From the IMG/VR virus record IMGVR_UViG_3300030098_005530, positions 531-33,067 of that record: DNA of 32,537 nucleotides; one strand, written 5' to 3'. The DNA is from a virus. Position numbers and translations under genes: made by a program. The notes beneath the pieces were generated by a model. It was not told the DNA's origin and ran no database searches. It worked only from the letters and a program-made list of their open reading frames with translations. This document shows positions 12,062-21,230 of the stretch, piece after piece. How positions within the stretch are numbered: position 1 is the stretch's first letter; each line of letters begins with the position of its first letter.

Positions 12062-13383
12062 TGGCTGATCTAGAAAAAATTGATATGGGAAAAATGACTG
12101 ATGCTCGTAAAGAGGAATTCAGAAGACGTTGGCCCAAAGGTGATACCGGTATTGCTAGATTAGGGGCAGAAGCTGAAGGCTATGCTAAAGAATTAAGAGA
12201 ACAATATGGCACTGTTCCAAGCACCACGGACGAATATTCAAAAGGAATTGGTAATACGACTGTTGCTAACCAACAAGGTGAACAGCTAGATCAAGACGGC
12301 GCTAATTGGATGGCAGTTCTAGGAAACCAAGCACGATTAATTCCAGAATATTTTACTGAACTTGCACCAATAGCAAGATCAATGACACCTTTGTTTACAG
12401 GTGCTGAAACCTGGTCTGATTGGTGGGAAGGACAGAAATATGTAGGTCCAATAGATCTTCCTAGATCTATGACAAATACAAAGTTATCAATGGATGATAA
12501 TGTTGGAATGAATGGATTTGTCAAAATTGCAAAAAATCAAAAGGACGAAGAATTTGGACAAAGTATAAGTGGTCTTCTTGGAAGACAAATTGATGCGGAT
12601 ACAATTTTTAATTGGATTGCTGAAGATCATCCTGAAATAGAAACAAAAGAAGATGCAGAAAAACTATTTAATGAAAGTCCAGAGTTTAATGCAGAAGTTA
12701 ATAATTTTTTAGATAAAATACAACAAAGCGAAGAAGGGTCACAATACATGATGTATGGACGTGACTGGTTTCAAGACAAAGATAATTATTACATTAAAAA
12801 TTTTAAAAATACACCAGGGATAAATTTTGCGTGGACACAGCACAATGATTTAGCAATGCCTGGATTAGGGATATACAAAATTAATGATGATGGTAGTGGA
12901 TCCATGCTCCGTGCATCTCCATTATCATACAAAGGAATTCCAGGAATGGAACAATTGCAAGAAGCAGGATTATGGGGACAAGATCCTTCAGCAATGGGTG
13001 AAGTAGGACATTATAAATATAATATGATGTTTGATGGAGATAATCCTAAAACACAAATTTATTCACAAATTGCAGCAGTACCTGCAAGTATTGCAACTGG
13101 AAACATAAAGAACATAATGCATTTACCAAATGTAGCAAAAAATATTAGTGCCTTAAAGGGATTAAGAACTCCTGCAACACGACCTCTATGGAGTCAACCA
13201 GAAAGAACATCAGCATGGGGTGCTGGTCAACTTAAAGTTCCAGCGCAATCAGGAATTATACCAGAAACAGCAAAATCACTTACAGGATGGCCAGTGCTTA
13301 AAGGTGCATGGCAAAATAAAAAAGCAGTAGGTATAGCGTCTATCCCAGGATTATGGGGTGCATACGGACCTGACTGGCCGTAA
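12061..13383 (+). CDS. Unknown virion-module protein, 440 aa
   Basis: Coupled to the large terminase by a TAATG overlap. It is rich in Trp, Asn and acidic residues, without a signal peptide or recognisable domain. The middle is charged (ETKEDAEKLFNESPEFNAEV). The C-terminus is rich in Gly/Ala/Trp (KKAVGIASIPGLWGAYG). Notably, the next large gene lies in the same reading frame, separated only by this gene's TAA and one GCC codon, so the two form one 1644-codon frame broken by a single stop. The position between terminase and portal suggests an internal or ejected virion protein. This is inference. Confidence 0.75.
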   Translation: MADLEKIDMGKMTDARKEEFRRRWPKGDTGIARLGAEAEGYAKELREQYGTVPSTTDEYSKGIGNTTVANQQGEQLDQDGANWMAVLGNQARLIPEYFTELAPIARSMTPLFTGAETWSDWWEGQKYVGPIDLPRSMTNTKLSMDDNVGMNGFVKIAKNQKDEEFGQSISGLLGRQIDADTIFNWIAEDHPEIETKEDAEKLFNESPEFNAEVNNFLDKIQQSEEGSQYMMYGRDWFQDKDNYYIKNFKNTPGINFAWTQHNDLAMPGLGIYKINDDGSGSMLRASPLSYKGIPGMEQLQEAGLWGQDPSAMGEVGHYKYNMMFDGDNPKTQIYSQIAAVPASIATGNIKNIMHLPNVAKNISALKGLRTPATRPLWSQPERTSAWGAGQLKVPAQSGIIPETAKSLTGWPVLKGAWQNKKAVGIASIPGLWGAYGPDWP

Positions 13384-13386
13384 GCC

Positions 13387-16300
13387 ATGGTTGGAGTAGC
13401 TGGAATCGCGTCCCTTGGCAAACTAGGACAACTTGGTAAAGCCCCTTCTTTAAAAGGATTACTCCACGGTGAGCTTAAAAATGTATTTGGTAAAGGAAAA
13501 AATATTGATATTACCAAAGATTATTTTGTAAACTTTAAAGATAATGTTCTATCAAAGAAAAGTAGCTATAGTACTCCCCAGCATCATCTCCTTAAAACTA
13601 AAGATAGGATTATAAAAGAAAATGAAGAGGTTTTTAAGGGCATTAGAAAAAAAACAAATTATCCTTTAACTAAAGATGAAGTAACAGATATAAAAGACTA
13701 TTTTGGAGTTAGGGTAGGAAGAACAGATCAACAAATTAATGATCGTTTTAAACTTTCTAATTTTATCAATGAGACGTTTGGTAATAAAAAAACAATGCCT
13801 CCTTGGTTAGGTGATAATGTATTTGAAACAGTGTTTAGGAAAAACAATCCTGATTTTTCTTATAAAAAAATTAAAACTGGGACAGGACCTGTAGCCGGAA
13901 GATTAGAATTAAATGAATTAATTAAAAGTTTACATAAAGAGGGACTGGTTACTCCAAAGGCATTTGAAAACCTAAATTTGTGGAATAAAATAAGAAAAGA
14001 AAAATCTAATACTGTGTATTTTCAAAACAATCTTGATAAGATGAAAAGTCTTTATCAAAAATATTCAGTAAAGGTGCCTAAAGCGGCGTTATCTGAAAAT
14101 CCTAACGCGCAATCAATTGAAAATTATAATGCATTTACTAAGTCGTTTGAAGAAGCTACAGGAAGACCTTCCTATGTGGATGGTAACATAGCAAGAGGTT
14201 TTACGAATTATGTTAATGAATTTAATAAACAAACAGGACTGAAGGTTCCTACACCACTTGAACATCAAAAATTATATTCAACTACTCCTATTGTATCTAA
14301 AATTGGATCTGATAAATTCTCAAAAATAGCTAGGGTAACTACAAAGTCTCCTGAATTAAATAGGTTGATGAGTGACCCTAAATACAGCAAAATGATCAAG
14401 AGGGTGTTTGGTGATAGATTTGAAAGACTACATGTTCTAGGAGAAGCATTTGACGCAAGAAAAAAAAATGAATCACAAATAAAAAAAATAAAAAATCTTC
14501 TAACGCGATATGAAATGATTCCAGAGGAACTTGTTGATCAGATAAGAAGGCCACAATTTCCTGGAACAAAACTTCAAAATCAAGCCCACATAGATATTGA
14601 ATTTCCACTGATTGAAGCTTTAGTGAGGCAGTTTGATATTCTAGGATATAAGTTCAAACCTCATGGAAAAGTAAGAGGAACTGGAAAGCTTAAAGCTGGG
14701 GGAAAATGGGATCCAGAATCTACAAGAACTTCTCCATTAACAGCTGCGGAAAAAGGGGAGCTATCATTCCTTGATTCTATAATAAAGGATGCTCATAATA
14801 AATTGGAACGAAGTGGATTGGAAACAACTTTTTATAATCCAATAACTAAAAAATTAATAACATTTGGTAAAAGGCCACATAGTATTTTTGAATTAAGGAA
14901 AAGATTTTTGGATCCTGAAGATATATATGTAAAAAATAGAGGTGGCTTGATTAATTCAGACTTAACTGATACAATACCACCAAACAGAGGACCCATGCCA
15001 GACGGAATTCCATTATTAGATCCAGAAGAAAGCATTCAAAGACAACACTTCGTTGGAGGTGGTGGCGTTGGTGCGTTTGCCAATTTATTTGGTAAACTAT
15101 CTAAAGTACCAAGAGCCGTGGCCCGGGTTGGTGATATTAAAAGACCAACATTCACTAAACCTTCAGCTGCAGGCGAGGTTGCTGTATCACAAGCAGTAGA
15201 AGATAAACCAGCAATGTTTCTAGCTACAGTTAATGCGATTGAAGATATGCCTGAAACAAGTTTACCGGCACAACAGTGGCTTGGTACAATTAAAAATAAG
15301 CCTGGTGTGTCTGCAACAGAACTTGATGAATTTGGACTAGAGCCATTACTAAATAATATTGCAAAAGCAGATCCAAAAAGAAAGTTATCAAAGACCGAGC
15401 TCCTTGAAATGTATAACAAGGAAATGCCAAAGATTGATATGGATATTGCAATGGCAGAACCTGTATCACGTGGTGCAAAAGATATTACAAAAATGTTGAC
15501 CGCAGTTCGTGAAAAAGGAAGTGATGTCAGCGGATATGATAATTTAAAAATTTTATCCAATGATGCAAGATTACTCACTGCATTACATCAACCTCCACAA
15601 GATAGAATAGGGTTTCATTTAAGAGGAAAAATTTTAGATATTATGCAAGGAACGAACAAAACTATCGGAACTGGCGAGGATGCAAATATAATTCCTTTAA
15701 TATCCCAACGATATACCTCTCATCCTGTTGAACTTCATACAGGACAACATTTTACAGAAATGTGGCAAAACGCTTTTCCAAAAATATACCATACAACTAA
15801 TAAAATTCTTAAAGAAGGTCATTTTGATGTTTTAAAGAATCTTGTGCCAGCAGAAGATATAGCAAAGTTAGCAAAAGCAAAAAACATTTCAGAAGAAGAA
15901 GCTTTTAACCAGTTATACCAAGCATTAAATATTTTTGATCGGCAGGTAATCACAGGTGATGTTCCAATTCCATTTTGGACAAAGAAATTATTATACCGTT
16001 TAGGTGATATGAGTGAAGGTAGAGGATTCTTTTACAAAAGTAAAAAATCACCAGCACATGATGGTGCACAATTTATTCCTGGTGGTTCTGGATACGGCGA
16101 ATTAAAGTTTTATCAGAACTGGGGTCCAAATGCTGTAAGGTCTGCAGAGAAAACATATGACGCTGGTCACTTTAGTGGTGAAAGATTTGGAAGAGGACCT
16201 TTAACTGATAGTGGTAATGCACCCTTTGGATGGGGTCGATTTAGTGAAAGAATTGATGAAAATGGGCGAAAAATACTACTTATGGAAGAAATTCAGTCCG

Positions 16301-16995
16301 ATTTACACCAACAAGTGGCTCAAAAAGGCTATAAATATGCCCCAAGGCTCGATAAGGGTGATGTTTTGGCGGAAATGGGTGATTTTGCTGCGCAATTAGA
16401 CAAAAAATTGCAAACTTTGGAGTCAACAAGGCTTCGAAAAGACAATATTATGGGTTTATCACGCGCAGAACGTGAATTACCGGAAAATGTTGCTGAATTA
16501 AAGAATATTGAGAAGGCAATGAAGAAATTAGTGGTAGATGTTAAGAAATTACAGGCAAAAGTGGCGGAACAGAAGAAATTAACAGGTAAAACTGGTCAAG
16601 TGCACCCAGATACGGCGTTCAAGAAGTCTGAAAACTATGCAAAAGTGTTTTTGCAAGGATTAATGAAGATGGCAGCTGATAAAGGATATGATGGCATTGC
16701 ACTTTCAACTGGAAAAATGAAAAAAGCACATGGTGGAATACCTAAAGGTGGAGATAAATTTTATGATGAGATAGGAGTAAAAGCGATGAAAAGAATTGCT
16801 AAAAAGAGTGGATTTAAATTTAAAGACACAACAATAGTTGACGGGAACGGATATACGTGGGAGAAGATCCCTTTAATTGAAATGAGAGATATAAATACAG
16901 GACAACGTATTCCTGGTGAATCAACTATTCCAGTTTACAGTAAAGGTGGATTTGTTAAACAAAATATGGTAAGAGGATATAATAATGGCTATTAA
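13387..16995 (+). CDS. Large polyvalent-type virion protein, 1202 aa
   Basis: The C-terminal half matches, from memory, conserved segments of large phage polyvalent proteins: QQWLGTIKNKPGV near 629-641, then GHF...FGWGRFSER, then MEEIQSDLHQ (966-975), HPDTAFKK (1073-1080), GYDGIALSTG (1100-1109) and KFYDEIG (1124-1130). The invariant acidic and polar residues suggest an enzyme, of unknown reaction. The N-terminal 550 residues are not recognised, and a Gly-rich hydrophobic patch lies near 554-571. The C-terminus carries KGGFV. There is no Shine-Dalgarno before this ATG, which follows the in-frame stop of the 440-residue gene, so expression may need reinitiation or readthrough. It is probably packaged and ejected into the host. 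Confidence 0.8.
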   Translation: MVGVAGIASLGKLGQLGKAPSLKGLLHGELKNVFGKGKNIDITKDYFVNFKDNVLSKKSSYSTPQHHLLKTKDRIIKENEEVFKGIRKKTNYPLTKDEVTDIKDYFGVRVGRTDQQINDRFKLSNFINETFGNKKTMPPWLGDNVFETVFRKNNPDFSYKKIKTGTGPVAGRLELNELIKSLHKEGLVTPKAFENLNLWNKIRKEKSNTVYFQNNLDKMKSLYQKYSVKVPKAALSENPNAQSIENYNAFTKSFEEATGRPSYVDGNIARGFTNYVNEFNKQTGLKVPTPLEHQKLYSTTPIVSKIGSDKFSKIARVTTKSPELNRLMSDPKYSKMIKRVFGDRFERLHVLGEAFDARKKNESQIKKIKNLLTRYEMIPEELVDQIRRPQFPGTKLQNQAHIDIEFPLIEALVRQFDILGYKFKPHGKVRGTGKLKAGGKWDPESTRTSPLTAAEKGELSFLDSIIKDAHNKLERSGLETTFYNPITKKLITFGKRPHSIFELRKRFLDPEDIYVKNRGGLINSDLTDTIPPNRGPMPDGIPLLDPEESIQRQHFVGGGGVGAFANLFGKLSKVPRAVARVGDIKRPTFTKPSAAGEVAVSQAVEDKPAMFLATVNAIEDMPETSLPAQQWLGTIKNKPGVSATELDEFGLEPLLNNIAKADPKRKLSKTELLEMYNKEMPKIDMDIAMAEPVSRGAKDITKMLTAVREKGSDVSGYDNLKILSNDARLLTALHQPPQDRIGFHLRGKILDIMQGTNKTIGTGEDANIIPLISQRYTSHPVELHTGQHFTEMWQNAFPKIYHTTNKILKEGHFDVLKNLVPAEDIAKLAKAKNISEEEAFNQLYQALNIFDRQVITGDVPIPFWTKKLLYRLGDMSEGRGFFYKSKKSPAHDGAQFIPGGSGYGELKFYQNWGPNAVRSAEKTYDAGHFSGERFGRGPLTDSGNAPFGWGRFSERIDENGRKILLMEEIQSDLHQQVAQKGYKYAPRLDKGDVLAEMGDFAAQLDKKLQTLESTRLRKDNIMGLSRAERELPENVAELKNIEKAMKKLVVDVKKLQAKVAEQKKLTGKTGQVHPDTAFKKSENYAKVFLQGLMKMAADKGYDGIALSTGKMKKAHGGIPKGGDKFYDEIGVKAMKRIAKKSGFKFKDTTIVDGNGYTWEKIPLIEMRDINTGQRIPGESTIPVYSKGGFVKQNMVRGYNNGY

Positions 16996-19576
16996 ATCAA
17001 GAATGCCCGCTTCTGGTGCAATAGAAAAGGCAATTGAAGCACTCAATGATGGACTGGAGATTTCTGGAAGTGGAACGGAAGTTCAATTACCAGATAAAGA
17101 AGTTCAATTTGAACCTGATATTGAAATTACTGAGTTATCAGATGGCGGCGCTGAAATAAATACAGATCCAAACGCACCAATCGATCAATCACAAGTCCCG
17201 TTTGATGCAAACCTTGCTGAATATCTTGAAGAAGCAGATCTTCAAAAATTAGCAGATAAATTAATTGCAGCTTACGAAACAGATAAAAATTCTAGAAAAG
17301 ATTGGGAAGATACTTATACAAAAGGTTTAGACATGCTTGGATTTAAATATGAGGACCGCACACAGCCTTTTGAAGGTGCAAGTGGCGTCATTCATCCTCT
17401 ATTGGCAGAATCAGCAACACAATTTCAAGCACAAGCATATAAAGAATTATTACCACCTTCAGGACCTGTTAACACAGAAATAGTTGGTGAAATTACACCT
17501 CCAGTTGAAGAACAAGCTAAACGTGTAAAAGATTTTATGAATTATCAAATTACACACGTGATGAAAGAATATGACCCCGATATGGACCAATTATTATTTT
17601 ATTTGCCTTTATCTGGTTCAGCATTCAAAAAAACGTATTATGATTCTGTATTGGGTCGCCCAGTTTCAAAATTTGTGTCAAGTGAAGATTGTGTAGTGAA
17701 TTACATGGCATCTTCTTTAGAAGATGCTGTAAGAATTACACATATGACAAAAGTTGACTCAAACGCACTTAGAAAACAACAAGTAAGTGGATTTTACCGT
17801 GATATACCAATTACAGCAGGAACAGTTTCAACAAATGATGTAAAAGATAAAATTGATGAATTACACGGTGTAAGTGATAATTTAGCGTCTGAAGATGATG
17901 AACATGTATTATTAGAAATGCATGTTGATGCAGATGTTCCAGGTTTTGAAGACGAAAGTGGAATTAAACTTCCTTACGTAATTACAATTGATCAATACTC
18001 AACAAAAATACTTTCAATAAAAAGAAACTGGAATCAACAAGACCAGTTAAGAAATCGCGTAGATTATTTTACACACTACAAATTCCTCCCAGGATTAGGC
18101 TTCTATGGGTTTGGCCTAATACATATGCTTGGTGGATTGTCAAGAACTGCAACAAGTGTTTTGCGGCAGTTAATTGATGCAGGTACTCTTGCCAATCTTC
18201 CAGCAGGTTTTAAAGCACGTGGTATGCGTATACGTGATCATGATGATCCATTACAACCAGGTGAGTTTCGTGATGTTGATGTAACAGGAACATCTATTAG
18301 AGAATCATTATTACCACTTCCATATAAAGAACCTTCGCAAGTTTTATTTGCGTTATTAGGTTTCTGTGTTGATGCAGGGAAATCATTTGCAGCAATTGCA
18401 GATATGAAAATGGGTGAAGGTAATGAACAAAATCCAGTTGGTACTACACTTGCGCTATTAGAGCGTGGAACAAAAGTGATGAGTGCAATTCATAAAAGAT
18501 TACATTATGCACAAGGTGTTGAGTTTAATTTACTTGCACGTTGTATTAAAATGTTCCTTCCACCAGAATATCCATACATGGTTAAAGGTGGAAACAGAAT
18601 GATTAAACAAGCAGATTTTGATGATCGTGTTGATATATTGCCAGTATCTAATCCAAATATATTTTCAATGTCACAACGTGTTATGTTGGCACAACAGCAA
18701 TTACAATTAGCAATTGCTAATCCAGCATTACATAATTTACGTGAAGCATATAGAAGAGTTTATCAAGCATTAGATGTTGATAATATTGATGCATTATTAA
18801 AACCGGATCCAGGTAATCCTCCACCTAAAAGTCCTGCTACTGAAAATTCAGAAGCAATGCGTGGAACGGAACCAAAAGCATTTCCACAGCAAAATCATAA
18901 AGCACACGTGGAAGCACACGCAGAATTTATGTTTACAAGACCAGTTCAAATTAATCCACAATTGTATGCAATGATGGAAGGACATATTTTACAACACATT
19001 GCAATTATGGCTGCGGAACAAGTTGAACAGCAAATGCAACAACAAACTCAGCAATTTCAACAACAGATGCAACAGTTACAGCAACAAGCACAACAAAATC
19101 CACAAGTGGAACAACAGATGCAACAGTTACAGCAACAATATATGACTCAAAAAGAAGCTGCAATTTCTGCTTTGGAAGCACAATTAATTAAAAACATGGC
19201 TGCTGAAGAACAACAACGAAGCGGATTAGAAGATAAAGATCCACTTGTTAAACTTAAACAACAAGAAATTGATCTTAAAGCTGCTGAATTAATGCAGAAA
19301 TCACAACATGAAGAAACAGAAATGTTGATGAAGACAGCCGTTGATGCGGAAAAACTTGACTTGGAAAGAGAAAAGATGCAGAGTACTAATGAATTAGGTA
19401 TGGTTAAAGAATCTTTTGGTCTTATGAAAGAAAGTCAAAAAGATGCAACTGCTGAAATTAAGGAAAATGTGACTGTATTAAGAGATAAAGAAAAAAATAG
19501 AAGCAATGAAAAAATTGCTGCAATGAGGGAGAGAGCTGCGGCTAAAAAAGCAAATGGAAAAGCAAAAGATAAGTAA
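16985..19576 (+). CDS. Portal protein, 863 aa
   Basis: The size and the segments SRKDWEDTYTKGLDMLGFKY, GASGVIHPLLAESATQFQAQ and KELLPPSGPV match, from memory, the large portal proteins of marine podoviruses. It would form the dodecameric ring at the capsid vertex that gates DNA. From about residue 680 the sequence becomes a Gln-rich coiled coil (a barrel- or tail-like part), then a long Lys/Glu helix to the end. A 27-bp identical repeat (19061-19087, 19112-19138) shows a recent 51-bp duplication in the Gln tract. The start overlaps the upstream stop by 11 nt. Confidence 0.85.
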   Translation: MAIKSRMPASGAIEKAIEALNDGLEISGSGTEVQLPDKEVQFEPDIEITELSDGGAEINTDPNAPIDQSQVPFDANLAEYLEEADLQKLADKLIAAYETDKNSRKDWEDTYTKGLDMLGFKYEDRTQPFEGASGVIHPLLAESATQFQAQAYKELLPPSGPVNTEIVGEITPPVEEQAKRVKDFMNYQITHVMKEYDPDMDQLLFYLPLSGSAFKKTYYDSVLGRPVSKFVSSEDCVVNYMASSLEDAVRITHMTKVDSNALRKQQVSGFYRDIPITAGTVSTNDVKDKIDELHGVSDNLASEDDEHVLLEMHVDADVPGFEDESGIKLPYVITIDQYSTKILSIKRNWNQQDQLRNRVDYFTHYKFLPGLGFYGFGLIHMLGGLSRTATSVLRQLIDAGTLANLPAGFKARGMRIRDHDDPLQPGEFRDVDVTGTSIRESLLPLPYKEPSQVLFALLGFCVDAGKSFAAIADMKMGEGNEQNPVGTTLALLERGTKVMSAIHKRLHYAQGVEFNLLARCIKMFLPPEYPYMVKGGNRMIKQADFDDRVDILPVSNPNIFSMSQRVMLAQQQLQLAIANPALHNLREAYRRVYQALDVDNIDALLKPDPGNPPPKSPATENSEAMRGTEPKAFPQQNHKAHVEAHAEFMFTRPVQINPQLYAMMEGHILQHIAIMAAEQVEQQMQQQTQQFQQQMQQLQQQAQQNPQVEQQMQQLQQQYMTQKEAAISALEAQLIKNMAAEEQQRSGLEDKDPLVKLKQQEIDLKAAELMQKSQHEETEMLMKTAVDAEKLDLEREKMQSTNELGMVKESFGLMKESQKDATAEIKENVTVLRDKEKNRSNEKIAAMRERAAAKKANGKAKDK

Positions 19577-19811
19577 AATAACTGAAGTTATGCAAAAAGC
19601 TGAAAAGCTAGTAATGGAAGAGGTTAATGGTAAACCAGAAGATCAACTTGTAGTTGCGGCTGGTTTAATGGCTGTTACACGTAATCTTTATATACAAACA
19701 CTTGGAGCCGAAGAGGCACAGAAAGTATTTGAAGTTATGATAGATTCATTTATAATGGCCGACGAAATTTATTTGCAGGCTGGTCAATATGATAAGCCTA
19801 CAATTCACTAA
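19554..19811 (+). CDS. Unknown small helical protein, 85 aa
   Basis: The ORF starts inside the last codons of the portal gene (23-nt overlap); no strong ribosome site is seen. It appears helical throughout (VMQKAEKLVMEEV, LGAEEAQKVFEVMIDSFIM), with a hydrophobic stretch VVAAGLMAVTRNLYIQT that looks buried, not membrane-spanning. I recall similar proteins just after portal genes in marine phages, without a known role. A head or neck assembly factor is possible. Confidence 0.7.
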   Translation: MEKQKISKITEVMQKAEKLVMEEVNGKPEDQLVVAAGLMAVTRNLYIQTLGAEEAQKVFEVMIDSFIMADEIYLQAGQYDKPTIH

Positions 19812-19826
19812 ATATAGGAGGTATAT

Positions 19827-19961
19827 ATGAAATTACTGAAAGATATTTGGGCACACTTGAAGGAATGGAATGATTGGGGAATGCGTGACTGGATAAAAGC
19901 CGGCATAGTAGCAATTATTGTATTGATTGTGCTTAAAGCTGTAATTCTACCAGGTGCGTAG
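19827..19961 (+). CDS. Single-span membrane protein, 44 aa
   Basis: A near-ideal ribosome site (AGGAGG, 19817-19822) precedes the ATG. The N-terminal half is an aromatic amphipathic helix (LKDIWAHLKEWNDWGMRDW). The second half is one transmembrane helix (AGIVAIIVLIVLKAVIL). It could be a small holin or holin-associated peptide, or a virion membrane component ejected with the DNA. No family is recognised for certain. Confidence 0.7.
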   Translation: MKLLKDIWAHLKEWNDWGMRDWIKAGIVAIIVLIVLKAVILPGA

Positions 19962-19986
19962 GGCTGAGCAATAGGAGGATATTAAA

Positions 19987-21228
19987 ATGGCAATAGATTG
20001 GAGTAAAGCTAGACAAATGATGACTAGCAATCCAGCATATAGAGGAACAAGAAGTCCTACGCTCGGTGCTAATGAAGGCAGAGGCGGAATGGGAAACTTC
20101 AGACGAACAGGAAGAAGATTTGGACCAGCAGGTGGACCAGTTCCAACGAGACAGCAAGTTGCTGCTAATAGAGCTGCAACTACACCAAGTGGTGTAGGAG
20201 ATTTTGCAAAAGGAATTTATAACACTGGAAAAGACGTAGCTGGTAAATTTATGCATCCTACTATGATGCTTGCTAGAAGTATTGCCGCTAACCAAGCACA
20301 ACATGATTATCTTGATGATGTATATGGTGAAGCAAAAGATATGGCTTTTTGGGCTCAAGCAGGAGATAATTATTATGATAGAGCTAGAAGAGCAGGAACA
20401 CTTGATGATAAAGGTCAACCATTAAGAACTGGATATGGAATGTCATTTGCAGATATGGAGCCAGGAGGTGGTGGAACTTTAGGTGGAACTAGTATGGGTC
20501 AAGCTCAAAAATATTTAAAAATGGCTGGACTTACAGATAATACATTAAATAAATTTATGGATCCAAATTATAAGTTTGCTGGTAATGAAGCATGGTTAAG
20601 GTCGCAAGCAGGAGGAGATGAAAGATCTCAAGAAAATTTTGATACTGCAATGTCCTTTATTAAAAATGCAAAAGCAACTGCTAACCTTGCAAGAGGTACG
20701 CAACAAATGGAAGAAGATGCAAGATTGGCTAATTTAGGTGGACCATTAACTCCAGCAGGTGGACCAATTCCAGATATGGATATTACACGTGATATAGTTC
20801 CAGAAATTAAACCAAAACCTCCAATGCCAGGAGCTGATCCATATAATCCTTATAGAGATGAGGATTATGGAGCACCTCTTTGGGATAGAGGAGTTCAACC
20901 ACATCCTAACCCATTACTAAGACACGGTAATTTAGGAGTAAATGATCCGGCTAATGCAGGGTTTCCTCTTAATATAACGGAACCTTACACTCCTTACAGA
21001 GACGAAGATTATTTTGATATTGACAGAACAGCTGGCTATGGATTCGCTGGAGATGCAAGCGCAAATGCTTTACAAAATAGAGGTTATGATTATGATGATC
21101 AAACTGGAACAATTTTTCCTAACATAACAGTAGAATTTACTGGAGATGATGAAGAAGAAAACACAGGTGGTGCAATAAATCCACTATGGAATCAACCAGG
21201 TTTTAAATATCGCGGAATTGGTGGATAA
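19987..21228 (+). CDS. Putative internal virion protein, 413 aa
   Basis: AGGAGG lies before the start. Gly/Pro/Asp-rich and probably partly disordered. It has an internal duplication: PYNPYRDEDYG and PYTPYRDEDYF (about residues 287 and 338), and GPAGGPVPT echoed by TPAGGPIPD. The N-terminus is basic (FRRTGRRFG), then a helical part follows (about 75-240), then an acidic, Tyr-rich tail. Basic head and acidic tail suit a capsid-internal or DNA-associated protein. No family is recognised. Confidence 0.75.
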   Translation: MAIDWSKARQMMTSNPAYRGTRSPTLGANEGRGGMGNFRRTGRRFGPAGGPVPTRQQVAANRAATTPSGVGDFAKGIYNTGKDVAGKFMHPTMMLARSIAANQAQHDYLDDVYGEAKDMAFWAQAGDNYYDRARRAGTLDDKGQPLRTGYGMSFADMEPGGGGTLGGTSMGQAQKYLKMAGLTDNTLNKFMDPNYKFAGNEAWLRSQAGGDERSQENFDTAMSFIKNAKATANLARGTQQMEEDARLANLGGPLTPAGGPIPDMDITRDIVPEIKPKPPMPGADPYNPYRDEDYGAPLWDRGVQPHPNPLLRHGNLGVNDPANAGFPLNITEPYTPYRDEDYFDIDRTAGYGFAGDASANALQNRGYDYDDQTGTIFPNITVEFTGDDEEENTGGAINPLWNQPGFKYRGIGG

Positions 21229-21230
21229 TT

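Noticed and set aside
15036-15578. 180-aa minus-strand ORF within the 1202-aa gene
   Set aside because: It is an antisense shadow of a clearly coding frame, with no ribosome site.
19933-20418. 161-aa Ser/Cys-rich minus-strand ORF
   Set aside because: It is an antisense shadow of the 413-aa gene; its composition reflects reversed Gly/Ala/Arg codons.
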